Shown here one piece after another: positions 47,916-56,399 of a DNA stretch of 64,000 nucleotides. The stretch covers positions 62,001 through 126,000 of the forward strand of contig NZ_JAJDOO010000001.1 in assembly GCF_020595055.1 (NCBI RefSeq), in the 5' to 3' direction. A model generated the notes under the pieces. It had not been told where the DNA came from and searched no databases. It saw only the letters and a program-made list of their open reading frames with translations. Origin of the DNA: Desulfosporosinus shakirovi. GTDB taxonomy: Bacteria > Bacillota > Desulfitobacteriia > Desulfitobacteriales > Desulfitobacteriaceae. Made by a program: the position numbers and the translations under genes. Each line of letters starts with the position of its first letter. Position 1 is the stretch's first letter.

Positions 47916-48065
47916 TAATAATCTCCTCCTTTGAATAATCTTACAAGCTGCAAGTTTTTGGCTTAACATTAGCTATGTTAGTATGCTTCTGCTTGTAAAG
48001 GATATTAGAAAACCTGACTAACGCCAAGCGTTAAGTCGATGTCCATGACTCCAACCAGTATACTA

Positions 48066-48290
48066 AAAATCTCGCCCCTAAAAAGGGACGAGATTACTCG
48101 CGGTACCACCCATGTTGCTATATATAGCCACTCGGAAGTCTTTTAACGGAGACAAACCGAATAAAGCTTACTGAGATTTCAGCCATTCACTCCAAGGGGA
48201 TTTTCTCTGTCGCTTCTCCACGGGCTCACACCATACCCCGCTCGCTGATGAGCTTACTTGACAAAGACTGTCCTTTTCAACGTGTCTACA
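48066..48290 (-). promoter_or_regulatory. T-box leader of ileS
   Basis: The T-box sequence GGGTGGTACCGCG is read on the minus strand at 48111-48099. It is followed by a terminator (AATCTCGTCCC pairing with GGGGCGAGATT, then TTTTTA, 48095-48066). Upstream sequence to about 48290 holds stem I with AGTAA near its 5' side. Uncharged tRNA-Ile should stabilise the antiterminator. I could not place the specifier codon with certainty. Confidence 0.92.
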
Positions 48291-48333
48291 AATTTAAATT
48301 CTCGGAAAACTACAAGTTTATAAGTAGTATTTA

Positions 48334-48807
48334 TTAATCCTTTAAAATAACTTTACGAAGGATGGTGATAAGTTTGGCTTGTCCTTCCGAGTCAATTGGG
48401 TCTACCATCCACAGACAGAGAAAGGATAGTTTCTTGCTTTTCCACTCCTGAACAAAGGAATCCATATGTTCTTTAGATACGTATAAGTGCTTAGAATCTT
48501 GAGAAGGCGTCAAACTGACCACAACACCGCGTTGCTCCATCTCATCCATTGCCCTGAACGCGCGGTCAAGTAAATCATCACTCCCTGTCATCAAGACATC
48601 TCCTGAGCGAAAATGATGATCAGCTTCAGCAAACCCAACACTAAAGATCTTTATATCCTGTTCATCGGAATTCAAACTATCTATGGAAGTTAAAAGTTGA
48701 ACCTCTTGGCCCCCTACTTTACCAACGTAAATCTCATTCTCATCCTGATGCAAACCAAATCCTTGAATGAGAAAGTCCGGAGATATCTCACTAATTAATC
48801 TATACAT
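48334..48807 (-). CDS. Protein of unknown function between divIVA and ileS
   Basis: A 157-residue soluble protein with no membrane segment or signal. It mixes beta-rich stretches (NEIYVGKVGGQEVQLLTSI) with a helical middle (DDLLDRAFRAMDEMEQRG) and ends KLITILRKVILKD. I recognise no family. It lies on the same strand as divIVA, 86 bases downstream, and before the T-box. Codon use looks like its neighbours, so it is probably a native gene. Confidence 0.6.
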   Translation of the reverse strand: MYRLISEISPDFLIQGFGLHQDENEIYVGKVGGQEVQLLTSIDSLNSDEQDIKIFSVGFAEADHHFRSGDVLMTGSDDLLDRAFRAMDEMEQRGVVVSLTPSQDSKHLYVSKEHMDSFVQEWKSKKLSFLCLWMVDPIDSEGQAKLITILRKVILKD

Positions 48808-48893
48808 CGATGAAACCCTTCTCCTTCAAAGTCATCTATAGAATATTTTACCACGAAACTAGACAGATTCGCAACATCCTGACTCTAATCCCG

Positions 48894-49355
48894 TTATGCG
48901 ATGCCTTCATTTTTTTCCTGTAAGGTTTCCAAATCTAGATGCGCTAAAAGAAATGACTTAAGTTGTGTACGTAATAAATCACGTTTTCTAGCAAGCTCTT
49001 GAATTTCCTCTTGTATTTCTTCCCACTTTTTCTGCCCTTCAGACACCTTAGTTAACTTTTCATGTTCTGCTTTCCGTAAAATAAGTGCCGCCTCTTGACG
49101 AGCGGTCTCCTTAACCTCTTCAGCAGTTTGTTGAGCTAACACCAGGGTCTGTTGTAAGGTATTCTCAATTTGGCGATAATGCCCAATTTCCGTTTCCAAC
49201 CCTTTTGCTTTTTCTCGCAGTTCGAAATTCTCTGTATACGCTGATTCAAATTCCTGACTGACATTCTCGAGGAATTTCTCCACCTCCTCGCATTGATAGC
49301 CCCGAATCCCTTTGCGAAAAGTTTTATTTCGTATGTCAAGAGGAGTCATCTCCAT
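48894..49355 (-). CDS. divIVA: Cell-division initiation protein DivIVA
   Basis: A 153-residue coiled-coil protein that binds curved membrane at poles and septa. The N-terminal lipid-binding domain MTPLDIRNKTFRKGIRGY (starting at residue 3) with basic residues and the EEVEKFLENV helix are typical; residues 30-125 form the coiled coil. It is 14 bases downstream of ylmH, as in Bacillus. The C-terminus is shorter and more polar than in B. subtilis DivIVA. Confidence 0.92.
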   Translation of the reverse strand: MEMTPLDIRNKTFRKGIRGYQCEEVEKFLENVSQEFESAYTENFELREKAKGLETEIGHYRQIENTLQQTLVLAQQTAEEVKETARQEAALILRKAEHEKLTKVSEGQKKWEEIQEEIQELARKRDLLRTQLKSFLLAHLDLETLQEKNEGIA

Positions 49356-49368
49356 TATAATTTCCCTC

Positions 49369-50166
49369 CTAGTGCCGTTGTGACCGAAAAAGTAGGATTT
49401 GCCAAGCTATTCGTTCCTTGCGAGTCTGGGAACTCTCCAAAAGCTTTATGCGCCCATACCCTCGGCAAGAAACTATGTCATCAGTCTGTACTTCTGCTTC
49501 CGCTTTAAATACCACAAGGCCAGCTTTTCTCACCTTGCCACGACTTATCCACTCCTGGGCCATACTCCTCGAAACCTTAAAAGCATTAGCGATTACCGCA
49601 TCCAAGCGTGATGAATTAACCGTTATCCGGCGCTCTTCACCCAATTCAGGAAGCACGTCTGGTTTTCCGTTAATGAGTGAAACCTCAATCTTTTCACGCC
49701 CTGCATGTGTCCAATGATTTAATAAATACGGAACTATTTCCCGGGTTACAGCAACATAAAAACCGCTCTGCCCGGGTCTGATATCCCCAAAGACATCCCG
49801 TCTAAATCCTAATCCCATGAGGGATCCCAGTATCTGTCGATGCTCGAGCTGAGCACGAGCATCAGTAGATCGTACCCATAACAGGGCAATGTCTGCATCT
49901 TTGAAGTCTAAGGTTTCTCCTTTAGACCCCATTAGAATTCGAACCCGTTCCGCTTCTGCGAACCCGCCCGCCGCTAAAAACTCAAGATGTTCCTTACGTA
50001 AAATTGATTCAGCCCACTCCCTCATGGCAAAGCTCAAAAATGGAGTGACTTGTCTAACCCCTTCATTAAGTACACTATTTACTTGATCTAATAAATGCGC
50101 TGCTTCCAAACGAGCTTCTTTTTCATCCCAATATTTTAGAACACTTCGATCAATTGAATGCTTCAT
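49369..50166 (-). CDS. ylmH: YlmH-type S4-domain RNA-binding protein
   Basis: About 265 residues ending in an S4 RNA-binding domain (near 185-245: VNSSRLDAVIANAFKVSRSMAQEWI). YlmH/RqcP binds stalled 50S subunits and works with RqcH, encoded in this window at 15827, in alanine tailing. ATG 50166 lies a few bases after the yggT stop; a TTG at 50187 overlapping yggT is possible. It stands between yggT and divIVA in the conserved order. Confidence 0.92.
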   Translation of the reverse strand: MKHSIDRSVLKYWDEKEARLEAAHLLDQVNSVLNEGVRQVTPFLSFAMREWAESILRKEHLEFLAAGGFAEAERVRILMGSKGETLDFKDADIALLWVRSTDARAQLEHRQILGSLMGLGFRRDVFGDIRPGQSGFYVAVTREIVPYLLNHWTHAGREKIEVSLINGKPDVLPELGEERRITVNSSRLDAVIANAFKVSRSMAQEWISRGKVRKAGLVVFKAEAEVQTDDIVSCRGYGRIKLLESSQTRKERIAWQILLFRSQRH

Positions 50167-50167
50167 C

Positions 50168-50434
50168 CTAAAAAATTTTCCACACAAGCCACTGCACTAT
50201 ATTCAACGCGAAAATTGCGAAGATTGGAGAAAAATCAACTGGCAAAGCGGAATTTCCAAATTGAAACCGTCGAAACGGCTTGAGGATTGGGTCAGTTACG
50301 TCATAAAGAGCACTAACTAATTTATTACTGGTCGGCGACAATTTGGGTCCGAACCAAGATAGAATAACTCTCACAAAAATTGCGTATATCAGGATTGTAA
50401 TCACTTTATCAATGATTTGAACAACGAATAGAAT
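50168..50434 (-). CDS. yggT: YggT/YlmG family membrane protein, probable ATT start
   Basis: A small protein with two membrane helices, about 88 residues, with the YggT signatures VILSWF and DPILKPFRRF. It is needed for normal cell shape and division in other organisms. The only conventional start, GTG at 50404, lacks a ribosome site and cuts into the first helix. A GGGAGG seven bases before an ATT at 50434, one base after the sepF stop, fits better and restores the N-terminus ILFVVQIIDKV. ATT is a known rare start codon (as in infC). Confidence 0.85.
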   Translation of the reverse strand: MLFVVQIIDKVITILIYAIFVRVILSWFGPKLSPTSNKLVSALYDVTDPILKPFRRFQFGNSALPVDFSPIFAIFALNIVQWLVWKIF

Positions 50435-50435
50435 G

Positions 50436-50891
50436 TTAATCCCTCCCTATTTTTGAACTAGGCCAAAACAAGCCTTTGTCTTTTAGATCGTCTCGCATTT
50501 CTCCGGAAATATCGACGTTGTTTGGAACAAACAAGAAGATGCCGTTCCCGACTTTTTGCATGTTGCCATTTAATGCATAGGTCGTTCCACTAATAAAATC
50601 GACTATGCGTTTGGCTAACATTTTTTCAGCGTTTTCAAGGTTGACAATAACCGGTCGCCGGGTTTTTAACTGATCCGCAATGTTTTGGGCTTCTTCAAAA
50701 GAATTCGGCTCCATGACTACAACTCTCATTTGTTTTTGAGTATGAATGCTTACGACTTGGGCATTCTTACGGCTGGTACGAACCTCTTCTTGAGCATTTC
50801 TCTCACGTTCATTCTCTTCAAAGATTTCCTCTTCAGGTTCATCGTCTGCGAAACCCATAATTCCAATGACTTTATCAATCAACTTCGCCAT
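50436..50891 (-). CDS. sepF: Cell-division protein SepF
   Basis: A 151-residue protein that anchors FtsZ to the membrane and aligns protofilaments. An N-terminal amphipathic stretch (MAKLIDKVIGIMGF), a charged linker, and the conserved core from VVMEPNSFEEAQNIADQL to GIFLFVPNNVDI are present. Since no ftsA lies by ftsZ here, SepF may be the main anchor, if ftsA is absent elsewhere too. Neighbours ylmE and yggT are as in Bacillus. Confidence 0.96.
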   Translation of the reverse strand: MAKLIDKVIGIMGFADDEPEEEIFEENERERNAQEEVRTSRKNAQVVSIHTQKQMRVVVMEPNSFEEAQNIADQLKTRRPVIVNLENAEKMLAKRIVDFISGTTYALNGNMQKVGNGIFLFVPNNVDISGEMRDDLKDKGLFWPSSKIGRD

Positions 50892-50914
50892 ATCTTTCCT
50901 CCCCTTTCAGGTCT

Positions 50915-51613
50915 CTATTCACGTTCGCCGAAAATCTGACGGCCTACACGAACAAGGGTTGCCCCTTCTTCGATAGCTAGTTCGAAGTCTTGACTCATCC
51001 CCATGGAAAGCTCCTGCAAATCAACTCCAGGCCATTTCTGAGATTGCAGAGTATCACGCAACTCTCGAAGTTGTCGGAAATACCCTTGGGTCTCCGTTAA
51101 GCTGGCTCCCAAAGCGCCAATGGTCATTAACCCTTGAACTTGAACATAGGGACACTCCCCAACTAAGTCTAAAAAGCCTGGAACTTCCTCTGGCATAAGT
51201 CCCGCCTTGGCGGGATCCCGGGCGACATTTACTTGAACTAATGCCGTCCAGATAATACCACGCCGTTCACCTTGGTTATTTAGTGTTTCCAACAATGAAA
51301 ACCTATCTAACGAATGAATCATAGCAACATTTTGGCCTAAATACTTTACTTTATTGGTTTGAAGCCTTCCCACCAGATGCCACTCACAATCACTTGGAAG
51401 ACTGGGCGCTTTCTCCAACCATTCTTGAACACGATTTTCTGCAAAGGCTCTTTGCCCTGCGTGATAAGCCTCCTCTAAAGCTGAAACGGGTTGGGTCTTA
51501 GAAACAGCCAATAATCGGATAGTACTCGGATTTCTATTACTTCGTTCTACCGCTTGGTTGATACGTTGACGAACCTCCATCAAGCGCTGTTCAATACCCG
51601 CTTTTGCCAACAT
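50915..51613 (-). CDS. yggS: PLP-binding protein YggS/YlmE family
   Basis: A 232-residue single-domain PLP protein (PLPBP) that buffers pyridoxal phosphate. The PLP lysine lies in RLLAVSKTQP; HLVGRLQTNK, IHSLDRF and LSMGMSQDFELAIEEGATLVR (given here as LSMGMSQDF and EGATLVR) follow. ATG 51613 follows AAGGGG by eight bases and is preferred over an upstream in-frame start at 51652. It precedes sepF, as in B. subtilis. Confidence 0.94.
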   Translation of the reverse strand: MLAKAGIEQRLMEVRQRINQAVERSNRNPSTIRLLAVSKTQPVSALEEAYHAGQRAFAENRVQEWLEKAPSLPSDCEWHLVGRLQTNKVKYLGQNVAMIHSLDRFSLLETLNNQGERRGIIWTALVQVNVARDPAKAGLMPEEVPGFLDLVGECPYVQVQGLMTIGALGASLTETQGYFRQLRELRDTLQSQKWPGVDLQELSMGMSQDFELAIEEGATLVRVGRQIFGERE

Positions 51614-51678
51614 CAGAATATCCCCTTCGCAATGAATTCTACAACCTTTCACATGTTTCCTGCTTAATAGAGCCTGGT

Positions 51679-52611
51679 CTAGATATTTTTTACGTTAGCT
51701 ACTAATCCTTCTAAGCCATCCCGCGGTGTTATTACAACAGGAATGCCGTTTGGCAGATCCATGATACAGGCCATTTTGTCATCTTCATCAAGCACTTTCA
51801 CCTTTTTGAACTGTACAACCCCCTCACTCCAGAGAAAGACTCCCAGTTCCTCTCCCTGTGTCCACAGTGCAGATTTCGGAATAAGAACTCCGTTGGTCTG
51901 CGGACGATAGATCCAGGACACTTCCTGGCGTCTTTGGGCCGCAGTACCGTCGATATAGTGAGGAAACTGAACGATTACTCCTTTTGGTTGATCTGATTTA
52001 CGCAAAACTTTCGCACTAATCGTTTGATTTCCGGTAGTTACGCGCATTGTCTTACCAACAGTAAGTTCATCGATATCTGGCGTCTCTAGAAAGGCCATAG
52101 TCGGAATCAGGTTATTCACGATCTTGCCCAAAACTTCCCCTTTTTGAACTGTAGCTTCGCTAGTTTTCAGGTTGGACGTTTGAGTCAATAATTTATTAAG
52201 GTCCATAGAAATTAGATTTTCACTCGTTAAGACAGATTCCAAGCCGTCGCTTTGGCGAAAAAACAGTCCTCCCTTCGCCGCTGTAATCGTTTGATTCTGG
52301 GCGTTCTCAATAATCCCGGGAACCGCCCCCTCAGGTTGAACTACAGCCACTGTCTCTCCAAGTCTAAGACGTTGACCATCTTTCCCTATATACTGAACAT
52401 TGCCCGAAAGAGGGGCAAGTACTGTCAGCTCTTGATTAGCAAAGGTTGCGGCCACTGAACGTTCATGCCTAATGGTTCCAGTTTCGGCCACGGCAAACTT
52501 TATTCTCCCTGCAATAAGAGTTGAGCGATAACACCATACAACCCCTCCGGCCAAGACGATAAACAATATACCCCAAACCCAATAATTTATTTTCCTTCTC
52601 TTCCCCTCCAT
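51679..52611 (-). CDS. HlyD-like membrane-anchored periplasmic-adaptor-type protein
   Basis: A 310-residue protein with one N-terminal membrane segment (about 9-28) and an extracytoplasmic part with a barrel-sandwich pattern (TVLAPLSGNVQYIGKDGQRL, VAVVQPEGAVPG). The layout resembles HlyD/RND adaptors. No ABC or RND partner adjoins it. Its place in the ylm cluster is not found in B. subtilis but occurs in related Peptococcaceae to my knowledge. Function unknown, possibly envelope assembly. Confidence 0.7.
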   Translation of the reverse strand: MEGKRRKINYWVWGILFIVLAGGVVWCYRSTLIAGRIKFAVAETGTIRHERSVAATFANQELTVLAPLSGNVQYIGKDGQRLRLGETVAVVQPEGAVPGIIENAQNQTITAAKGGLFFRQSDGLESVLTSENLISMDLNKLLTQTSNLKTSEATVQKGEVLGKIVNNLIPTMAFLETPDIDELTVGKTMRVTTGNQTISAKVLRKSDQPKGVIVQFPHYIDGTAAQRRQEVSWIYRPQTNGVLIPKSALWTQGEELGVFLWSEGVVQFKKVKVLDEDDKMACIMDLPNGIPVVITPRDGLEGLVANVKNI

Positions 52612-52652
52612 TTTAACCTCCTGCTAGTTCGAAATTTGAGCACATCAACGAA

Positions 52653-54029
52653 CTAAGATTTAGCTCTCGGCAGATTACACGTAAAGACGGTTCCAACTCC
52701 TAACTTGGAATCTACGCTGATATCTCCGCCTACACCCTCTACCATATGTTTTACAATACTCAGTCCAAGCCCCGTCCCTCCTTGTCCTCTGGAACGAGCC
52801 TTGTCCACTCGATAGAAACGCTCAAAGATTCTTGGCAAAATATCCTTAGGAATGCCGCACCCGGTATCTCCAAATTCCAGGCGAAGGAATCTAGGGCCAA
52901 CTTGTGCATGCAACCAGACACGACCTTCGGCTGTATACTTAACCGCATTTTCCAAAAGATTCAGGAGAAGTTGACTTAATAAATCTTCCCCCATGATAAG
53001 CGGCGGCAAGTTTTCCGGAAGATCAACTTCCACTTCAATTCCTTTAGCCTGTGCCACGCTTTGAATCACTGGTTTAATTTTATCGTAGGCATTTTGTACG
53101 TAACTAACTTTACCGATTCTCACTTCCGAACGATTTTCGTGCCCTTCTAAATGAGCTATCGTCAACAAGTCTTCGATAAGCCGCTGCAAGCGCAAAGTCT
53201 CAGCTTGAATTATTTCCAAGAATCGATTTCTCAGAGAGGGATCTTCTGCCGCCCCATCAAGGAGTGTTTCCACAAACCCTTTAATAGAAGTCAGTGGAGT
53301 TCTCAATTCGTGTGAGACATTAGCCACAAATTCCGTTCGCATTTTTTCAAGTCGTCTAAGCTCTGTAACATCATGAAACACAATAACTGCGCCTCTCGAC
53401 TGGCCCTGTCCGCTTAAAATCGGATTAATTTTGCTCTGCACGATCCTTTGAGCAATCTGTATTTCTCGCATAGCTGAAGGTTGGCCTGAAAGCACTTTGC
53501 GAGTGAGCTGCTCCAGTTCCGAGTCATAGGTCAGCTCTAGCAGATATTCCAGATCTCGAACAGTTTTTTGTCGCTCAAAAATCCTCTCTGCTGCAGCATT
53601 CACTAAGACGACCCGCCCCACATGATCTACAGCCACGACACCTTCTTGCATCCCGGCTAAAATGGCCTCCATCTTTTGTGCTTCTTGAGTACCATTTTGT
53701 ACTATCATTTCGACGTGGCGTGAAAGACTATTAAGTTCGACTGTGAATTGTCCAATTTCATCTGTCGAATCCGATAAATGAATATGCTCAAAGTCTCCCC
53801 TCGCAATTCGCTGAGTTGCAAAGTGAAGTTTCTCCATCCGCCGCATAAGTCGACTCGTGTAGAAGTAAACAACCCCAGCCGGAAGAATCAGGGCAAGAAG
53901 TAGGACTCCCACATCAATCCGTTGCTCCCCAGACACTAGCCGAACACTTTCCCCCACCCAAAAAAGGAGTATAGAAAGACCTGTCATACCTAAAAAAAGT
54001 CCGGTTAGCCGCCATTTTATGCTCATCAT
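52653..54029 (-). CDS. Sensor histidine kinase, PhoR/WalK-like
   Basis: A 458-residue kinase: two membrane segments (about 8-25 and 40-58) with only a short outside loop, then HAMP (58-112), PAS (118-225), HisKA with the phosphorylated H240 in VSHELRTPLTS, and HATPase with NLLENAVKYT, DTGCGI and GGTGLGLSIVKH. The missing large outside domain suggests sensing in the membrane or cytoplasm. It follows its regulator by three bases. PhoR and WalK types look alike here. Confidence 0.92.
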   Translation of the reverse strand: MMSIKWRLTGLFLGMTGLSILLFWVGESVRLVSGEQRIDVGVLLLALILPAGVVYFYTSRLMRRMEKLHFATQRIARGDFEHIHLSDSTDEIGQFTVELNSLSRHVEMIVQNGTQEAQKMEAILAGMQEGVVAVDHVGRVVLVNAAAERIFERQKTVRDLEYLLELTYDSELEQLTRKVLSGQPSAMREIQIAQRIVQSKINPILSGQGQSRGAVIVFHDVTELRRLEKMRTEFVANVSHELRTPLTSIKGFVETLLDGAAEDPSLRNRFLEIIQAETLRLQRLIEDLLTIAHLEGHENRSEVRIGKVSYVQNAYDKIKPVIQSVAQAKGIEVEVDLPENLPPLIMGEDLLSQLLLNLLENAVKYTAEGRVWLHAQVGPRFLRLEFGDTGCGIPKDILPRIFERFYRVDKARSRGQGGTGLGLSIVKHMVEGVGGDISVDSKLGVGTVFTCNLPRAKS

Positions 54030-54032
54030 TGG

Positions 54033-54719
54033 TTATCCTTTAAAGCGATAGCCGATTCCACGCAATGTCTCAATATACTCAGGATTCGAAGGATCCTTTT
54101 CAATTTTCAAACGCAGATGACGCACATGAACGTCAACCGTACGGGTATCTCCATCGTATTCATATCCCCAAATTCGTTCCAATAAATCGTCCCGTGAGTA
54201 AACTCTGCCAGGATGTGCTACTAAAACACGCAGAAGTTCAAACTCTTTGGGGGTTAACTCAGCCTCCACCCCTCGCACATAGACCCGAAACCCTTTTACA
54301 TCGATTCTTAGCTCTCCACGAATAATCTGAGAATCAGCTTCTTCAGGCAAATTAATCCGGCGCAGACGGGCTTTAATTCGAGCTAATAGTTCACGAGGAC
54401 TAAATGGTTTAGTCATATAATCATCCGCACCAAGCTCAAGCCCTAAAACCTTGTCAATTACCTCACCCTTGGCAGTTAACATGATGATGGGAATTTGCTG
54501 GTACTTTGGAATTAACCTGATTCTGCGACAAACCTCTAGTCCATCCATCCCCGGTAACATTAGATCCAGCACCACGAGATCAGGTTGTTCCTTTTCAACA
54601 CGCTCCAAGGCTTCCTGACCATCCTTTGCTACACACACAAGGTACCCTTCCTTCTCCAAATTAAATCTAAGGAGTTCAAGGATCGGTTCCTCATCATCAA
54701 CCACTAAGATTGTTGCCAC
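54033..54719 (-). CDS. OmpR-family response regulator
   Basis: A 228-residue regulator: receiver 1-120 with the phosphorylated D52 (VVLDLMLPG), conserved TAK and YMTKPFSPRELLARIKA, and a winged-helix DNA-binding domain 130-228 (PKEFELLRVLVAHPGRVYSR, VDVHVRHLRLKIE, and GIGYRFKG at the end). PhoP/WalR-type. Its partner kinase is immediately downstream. The target genes cannot be told. Confidence 0.93.
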   Translation of the reverse strand: MATILVVDDEEPILELLRFNLEKEGYLVCVAKDGQEALERVEKEQPDLVVLDLMLPGMDGLEVCRRIRLIPKYQQIPIIMLTAKGEVIDKVLGLELGADDYMTKPFSPRELLARIKARLRRINLPEEADSQIIRGELRIDVKGFRVYVRGVEAELTPKEFELLRVLVAHPGRVYSRDDLLERIWGYEYDGDTRTVDVHVRHLRLKIEKDPSNPEYIETLRGIGYRFKG

Positions 54720-54785
54720 CTAACCCACCCCCTACTCGATATTCCTAGTTCGATGTTCAATATTCGAACAATGAACTACGAACCA

Positions 54786-55592
54786 CTAACCCCTGAGTCG
54801 AATCCATCCTGCCATTCGCCCTGTCCGAGCACCATCTCGACGATGAGAGAAAAACCACTCTTGATTGTCTGCGGTGCAGATTGCCGCGACATCTATATTT
54901 TCTGGGCGAACTCCTCTTTCTAAGAGCAAGGTTCGATTAGCCTCCCATAGATCTAGCAAGTAGTGACCATCTTCTTGGAAAAAAAGAAACGGAGTCTTAT
55001 CGTAATTGGAGCGAAACTGCTCAGCGACACGTTCGTCAACAGAATAACAGCAGGGACCAATGCTCGGCCCGATTGCCACCCAAGCATTTTCAGTCCGCCC
55101 ACCAACTTCTTCAAAACACTCCAAAGCCCTTTGCCCAATTTTCGAGGCAGTCCCTTTCCAACCAGCGTGTACAATTCCCACTGCTTCTAGATCTGGGTAG
55201 TAAAAATATAGCGGGACACAGTCAGCAAAAAAGGCCATTAGCCCTATAGTACTTTGTGTCACTAATCCATCGACAGCTGGAATTGCCGTCCCTAGTTCCT
55301 TTGACCCTCGTCCGCCATCTGTTTCCTTAACCCAAATTACATTTGTCCCGTGAACCTGTTCTCCGACTGCAACCCCAGTCGACGGAACCCCCCAATGATC
55401 AAACCAACGTTTGCGGTTTTCCAAAACTGCATTAGGGTCATCTCCGACATGAAGTCCTAAATTCAACGCATCATAGGGAACCATGCTCGCCCCCCCGACG
55501 CGAGTCGAAAATCCTAAGTCGATTCCTGAAACTTGCCACTTTGGAACAGTTAGGCAGGTTAAACCTCCAGTATTATACCACTTCCAGCTCAT
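54786..55592 (-). CDS. pgeF: YlmD-type purine nucleoside phosphorylase / laccase-domain protein
   Basis: A 268-residue Cu-oxidase_4 (PgeF/LACC1) family enzyme; members act as purine nucleoside phosphorylase and adenosine deaminase and may edit peptidoglycan. Zinc ligands are visible in GEQVHGTNV (His), FADCVPLYFY (Cys) and GIVHAGWKGT (His). It sits between ylmC and the two-component genes. In Bacillus ylmD directly precedes ylmE; here four other genes intervene. Confidence 0.93.
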   Translation of the reverse strand: MSWKWYNTGGLTCLTVPKWQVSGIDLGFSTRVGGASMVPYDALNLGLHVGDDPNAVLENRKRWFDHWGVPSTGVAVGEQVHGTNVIWVKETDGGRGSKELGTAIPAVDGLVTQSTIGLMAFFADCVPLYFYYPDLEAVGIVHAGWKGTASKIGQRALECFEEVGGRTENAWVAIGPSIGPCCYSVDERVAEQFRSNYDKTPFLFFQEDGHYLLDLWEANRTLLLERGVRPENIDVAAICTADNQEWFFSHRRDGARTGRMAGWIRLRG

Positions 55593-55733
55593 CCTTCTAA
55601 CTCCTTTGGTTTACATTTAATAATATCATTTAATAACCTTTAGGACAAACCTCCAAAGGTCCTAGTCATATAGTACTTTCAGTAACAAATAGGGTCTTAA
55701 TTGGATTATTATCACACCTAATAATATAAAAAC

Positions 55734-55771
55734 GCATAAAGCTTTGCTCTGATGAGAACAAAGCCTTATGC
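55734..55771 (-). terminator. Terminator of ylmC
   Basis: On the minus strand GCATAAGGCTTTGTTCT pairs with AGAGCAAAGCTTTATGC and runs into GTTTTTATA, about 20 bases after the ylmC stop. Confidence 0.85.
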
Positions 55772-55791
55772 TTTTTCCGATTTAGTGAACA

Positions 55792-56067
55792 TTATCGACG
55801 ATCATCATTTTCGATATTAAATTCGGGCAGATCATTGACATCTACTAAGATAACGTCAACCCCTATCTTTTTGACATGATCCCAAGGGACAAAAAAATCT
55901 TCAGTCTTCCCACCGCCAAAAAGCCCCCAACTGCGCGAAGGTCCGGGCACAATGATCCCTTTAACTGTGCCCCGTTCCAAATCTAAATCCAGGTCTTTAA
56001 TTGGCCCTAACCTGCGCCCATCTTTAACATTTACAATATCTAATAATCTTAAATCCGAGACCCGCAT
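55792..56067 (-). CDS. ylmC: YlmC/YmxH-family PRC-barrel sporulation protein
   Basis: A 91-residue protein starting MRVSDLRLLDIVNVKDGRRLG, the PRC-barrel signature of the YlmC/YmxH family. Family members are small, sporulation-linked and of unknown mechanism. ATG 56067 is chosen; the longer reading from 56169 has 34 extra residues encoded in TTCGA-rich DNA and is not supported. Placed after sigG, as in Bacillus. Confidence 0.9.
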   Translation of the reverse strand: MRVSDLRLLDIVNVKDGRRLGPIKDLDLDLERGTVKGIIVPGPSRSWGLFGGGKTEDFFVPWDHVKKIGVDVILVDVNDLPEFNIENDDRR

Positions 56068-56088
56068 TGTTAGCCCCCCCTTTATCGA

Positions 56089-56119
56089 GGCTCGAGGTTC
56101 GAAGTTCGAATATCGAGCC
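56089..56119. repeat. TTCGAA-rich near-palindrome upstream of ylmC
   Basis: GGCTCGA and TCGAGCC enclose two TTCGAA units, making a 31-base near-perfect palindrome. Similar TTCGA words fill 56095-56260, 54735-54785 and 12600-12645. Nothing else was recognised in the gap between ylmC and sigG except the hairpin at 56308-56340. Confidence 0.5.
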
Positions 56120-56307
56120 TTAGCCCCGAGATATGCCCGACTATGCACTTCACATGCATCGTACTTCATATATCATCCTATGAGGGAGGTTCTTAAAATA
56201 GCCTTATATTCACATATATTTCGAAAGTCTATGTTCGAATTCGAAGCATACATGCATCGCATCTAACCCTTCCAGATATTTATCCTACACTAAGCTTTTA
56301 GTGGTCA

Positions 56308-56340
56308 GCCTAGTTATGTGCTCATCACACATAACTAGGC
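56308..56340 (-). terminator. Hairpin after sigG
   Basis: GCCTAGTTATGTG and CACATAACTAGGC form a perfect 13-bp stem with a seven-base loop about 60 bases after the sigG stop. There is no T-run on either strand, so it may stabilise or process the RNA rather than terminate. Confidence 0.5.
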
Positions 56341-56399
56341 GTTGGTTTATTCTAAAACCGTACTTATCGTGCCTCGAGCATCGCGCTTCGTGCCTCGCA

